NCBI GenBank assembly: GCA_021794015.1
Contig: JAJYRQ010000030.1
Coordinates: 1 to 46,899 of the forward strand
Origin: Deltaproteobacteria bacterium
GTDB taxonomy: Bacteria; Desulfobacterota; Binatia; Binatales; Binataceae
Reading direction: 5' to 3'
Length of the DNA stretch: 46,899 nucleotides
Shown: positions 46,189 to 46,899 of the stretch, one piece after another
How positions within the stretch are numbered: the stretch's first letter is position 1
Layout of the letters: the number at the start of each line of letters is the position of its first letter
Position numbers and translations under genes: made by a program
The notes under the pieces: generated by a model
The model's database searches: none
Told to the model about the DNA's origin: nothing
The model's input: only the letters and a program-made list of their open reading frames with translations

Positions 46189-46484
46189 GGCAGGGACGCG
46201 CGGAGAACCGCGCGGGGTCCTTCGACTCCGCTCGCCCAGAGGGTCCTTCGCCTTCGGCTCAGGATGGCCGCAGCGGCCAACTCGCTTCGCTCAGGATGAC
46301 AGAACAGAAGGCTCGCACACCAGCTCCGCTCAGGGCGACAGCGGCGAAGGCGCGCGGGAGCAACGGAGAGCGGTCCTGCCATCACTGTCACCCCCGCGCG
46401 CATGTCCGGCGCTGTAGCCAACGCCGTCCGCCTTCGCCCCGAGCACTGTCACTCGCGCGCGGTGCTCGCCGCACGCCAGCTTGC
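46189..46484. other. repeat-rich spacer between GIY-YIG copies
   Basis: No gene. It contains repeats in both orientations of the ctcaggatgac / gtcatcctgag kind, for example near 46258, 46290 and 46330. It separates the two duplicated blocks. Confidence 0.6.
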
Positions 46485-46899
46485 CCGACCAACAGGAGCG
46501 CAGTGCCGGGATCTGCGCGATGCGTCCGGGCCGGCAGGCCGCGCCCGCCCGCGCTTCCCGTCATCCTGAGCCGCCGCTTCGGCGCCCTGAGCGAAGCGAG
46601 AGGGACCTCCGAGGCCCGTCCCCGGGCGCCCCCCCTCCGTCATCCTGAGCGAGGCCCGGTCTCGGGCCGAGTCGAAGGACCTCGCGCGGTCCGCCGCGCG
46701 TAATCAGCCATTTCGGGATTCTGCACATGAATCAGCGCAAGCTTCTTCCTCCTCGTCCAGCCCTTGAGCTGACGCTCCCGGGCAACCATCTCCGCCGCGC
46801 TGCCGAACCGCTCAACGTAAACCAGCCGCGTCACGCGGTATTGCTTGGTAAAGCCTTCCACCAAACCTCGCTTATGCAAAAAGACGCGCCGTTCGAGGT
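46485..46899. repeat. about 415-bp direct duplication, copy B (truncated by window edge)
   Basis: Second copy of 45703-46118. It runs to the last base of the window, so its full length is unknown. A few point differences and one indel separate the copies, suggesting a recent duplication. Confidence 0.88.
46640..46899 (-). CDS. GIY-YIG domain protein, second copy, 5' end outside the window
   Basis: Near-identical to the gene at 45859-46188 over the part present (about the last 80 residues), including the same repeat-derived C-terminus. The GIY-YIG motif itself would lie beyond the window edge. One visible change is IHVQN for IHAQN, and a His-to-Leu change occurs next to the edge. The frame stays open to the last base, so the gene is partial here, not proven broken. 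Confidence 0.65.
   Translation of the reverse strand, partial: LERRVFLHKRGLVEGFTKQYRVTRLVYVERFGSAAEMVARERQLKGWTRRKKLALIHVQNPEMADYARRTARGPSTRPETGPRSG

Overview
The window is a GC-rich bacterial chromosomal segment holding about 31 protein genes and one tRNA. Several traits suggest a free-living, catabolically versatile, Gram-negative-type bacterium: two complete branched-chain amino-acid-type (HAAT/Liv) ABC transporters, two class III CoA-transferases, a UbiD-type decarboxylase, an LLM-type flavin oxidoreductase, Tat-exported proteins and a molybdenum hydroxylase. This gene mix is familiar from uncultured lineages such as Binatota or Rokubacteria. That placement is an inference from gene content only; there is no rRNA to test it.

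Layout. 1-760 is a gene-free repeat zone. 761-4367 (minus) holds a beta-propeller lipoprotein, a NodB-like deacetylase/allantoinase-type protein and an unusual M24 peptidase homologue. 4537-9255 (plus) is a promoter followed by a full Liv operon (binding protein, two permeases, two ATPases). 9314-13226 (minus) holds trehalose-6-phosphate synthase, a cyclase-family hydrolase and a WtpA-like molybdate/tungstate-binding protein. 13474-18469 holds an SDR dehydrogenase, a small helix-turn-helix protein, a TusA-like sulfur carrier and a two-subunit Mo hydroxylase with a long leader. 18565-22114 holds a tyrosine-phosphatase-like protein and a TPP enzyme/CoA-transferase pair. 22248-22328 is tRNA-Leu(UAG). 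22544-25926 (plus) holds a MetE-like protein, a SurA-N/DsbA fusion and a 2-hydroxyacid dehydrogenase. 25990-27465 (minus) holds argJ and dodecin.

The most notable unit is the minus-strand operon 35961->27608: CoA-transferase, UbiD decarboxylase, Liv binding protein, LivG, LivF, LivH, LivM and LLM oxidoreductase. Several junctions are 4-nt ATGA overlaps, and the unit ends in a terminator directly after the last stop codon. It reads as a self-contained uptake and decarboxylation route for an unknown organic acid.

36492-42256 (minus) is a cell-envelope group: secA, murI, a D-Ala-D-Ala carboxypeptidase and a hypothetical gene. 42766-45370 (plus) holds a Cys/His-rich hypothetical protein and a divergent ATP-dependent DNA ligase. 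45371-46899 is again repeat-rich and carries a tandemly duplicated GIY-YIG gene, the second copy cut by the window edge. Repeats at both ends suggest that assembly may have broken at repeats.
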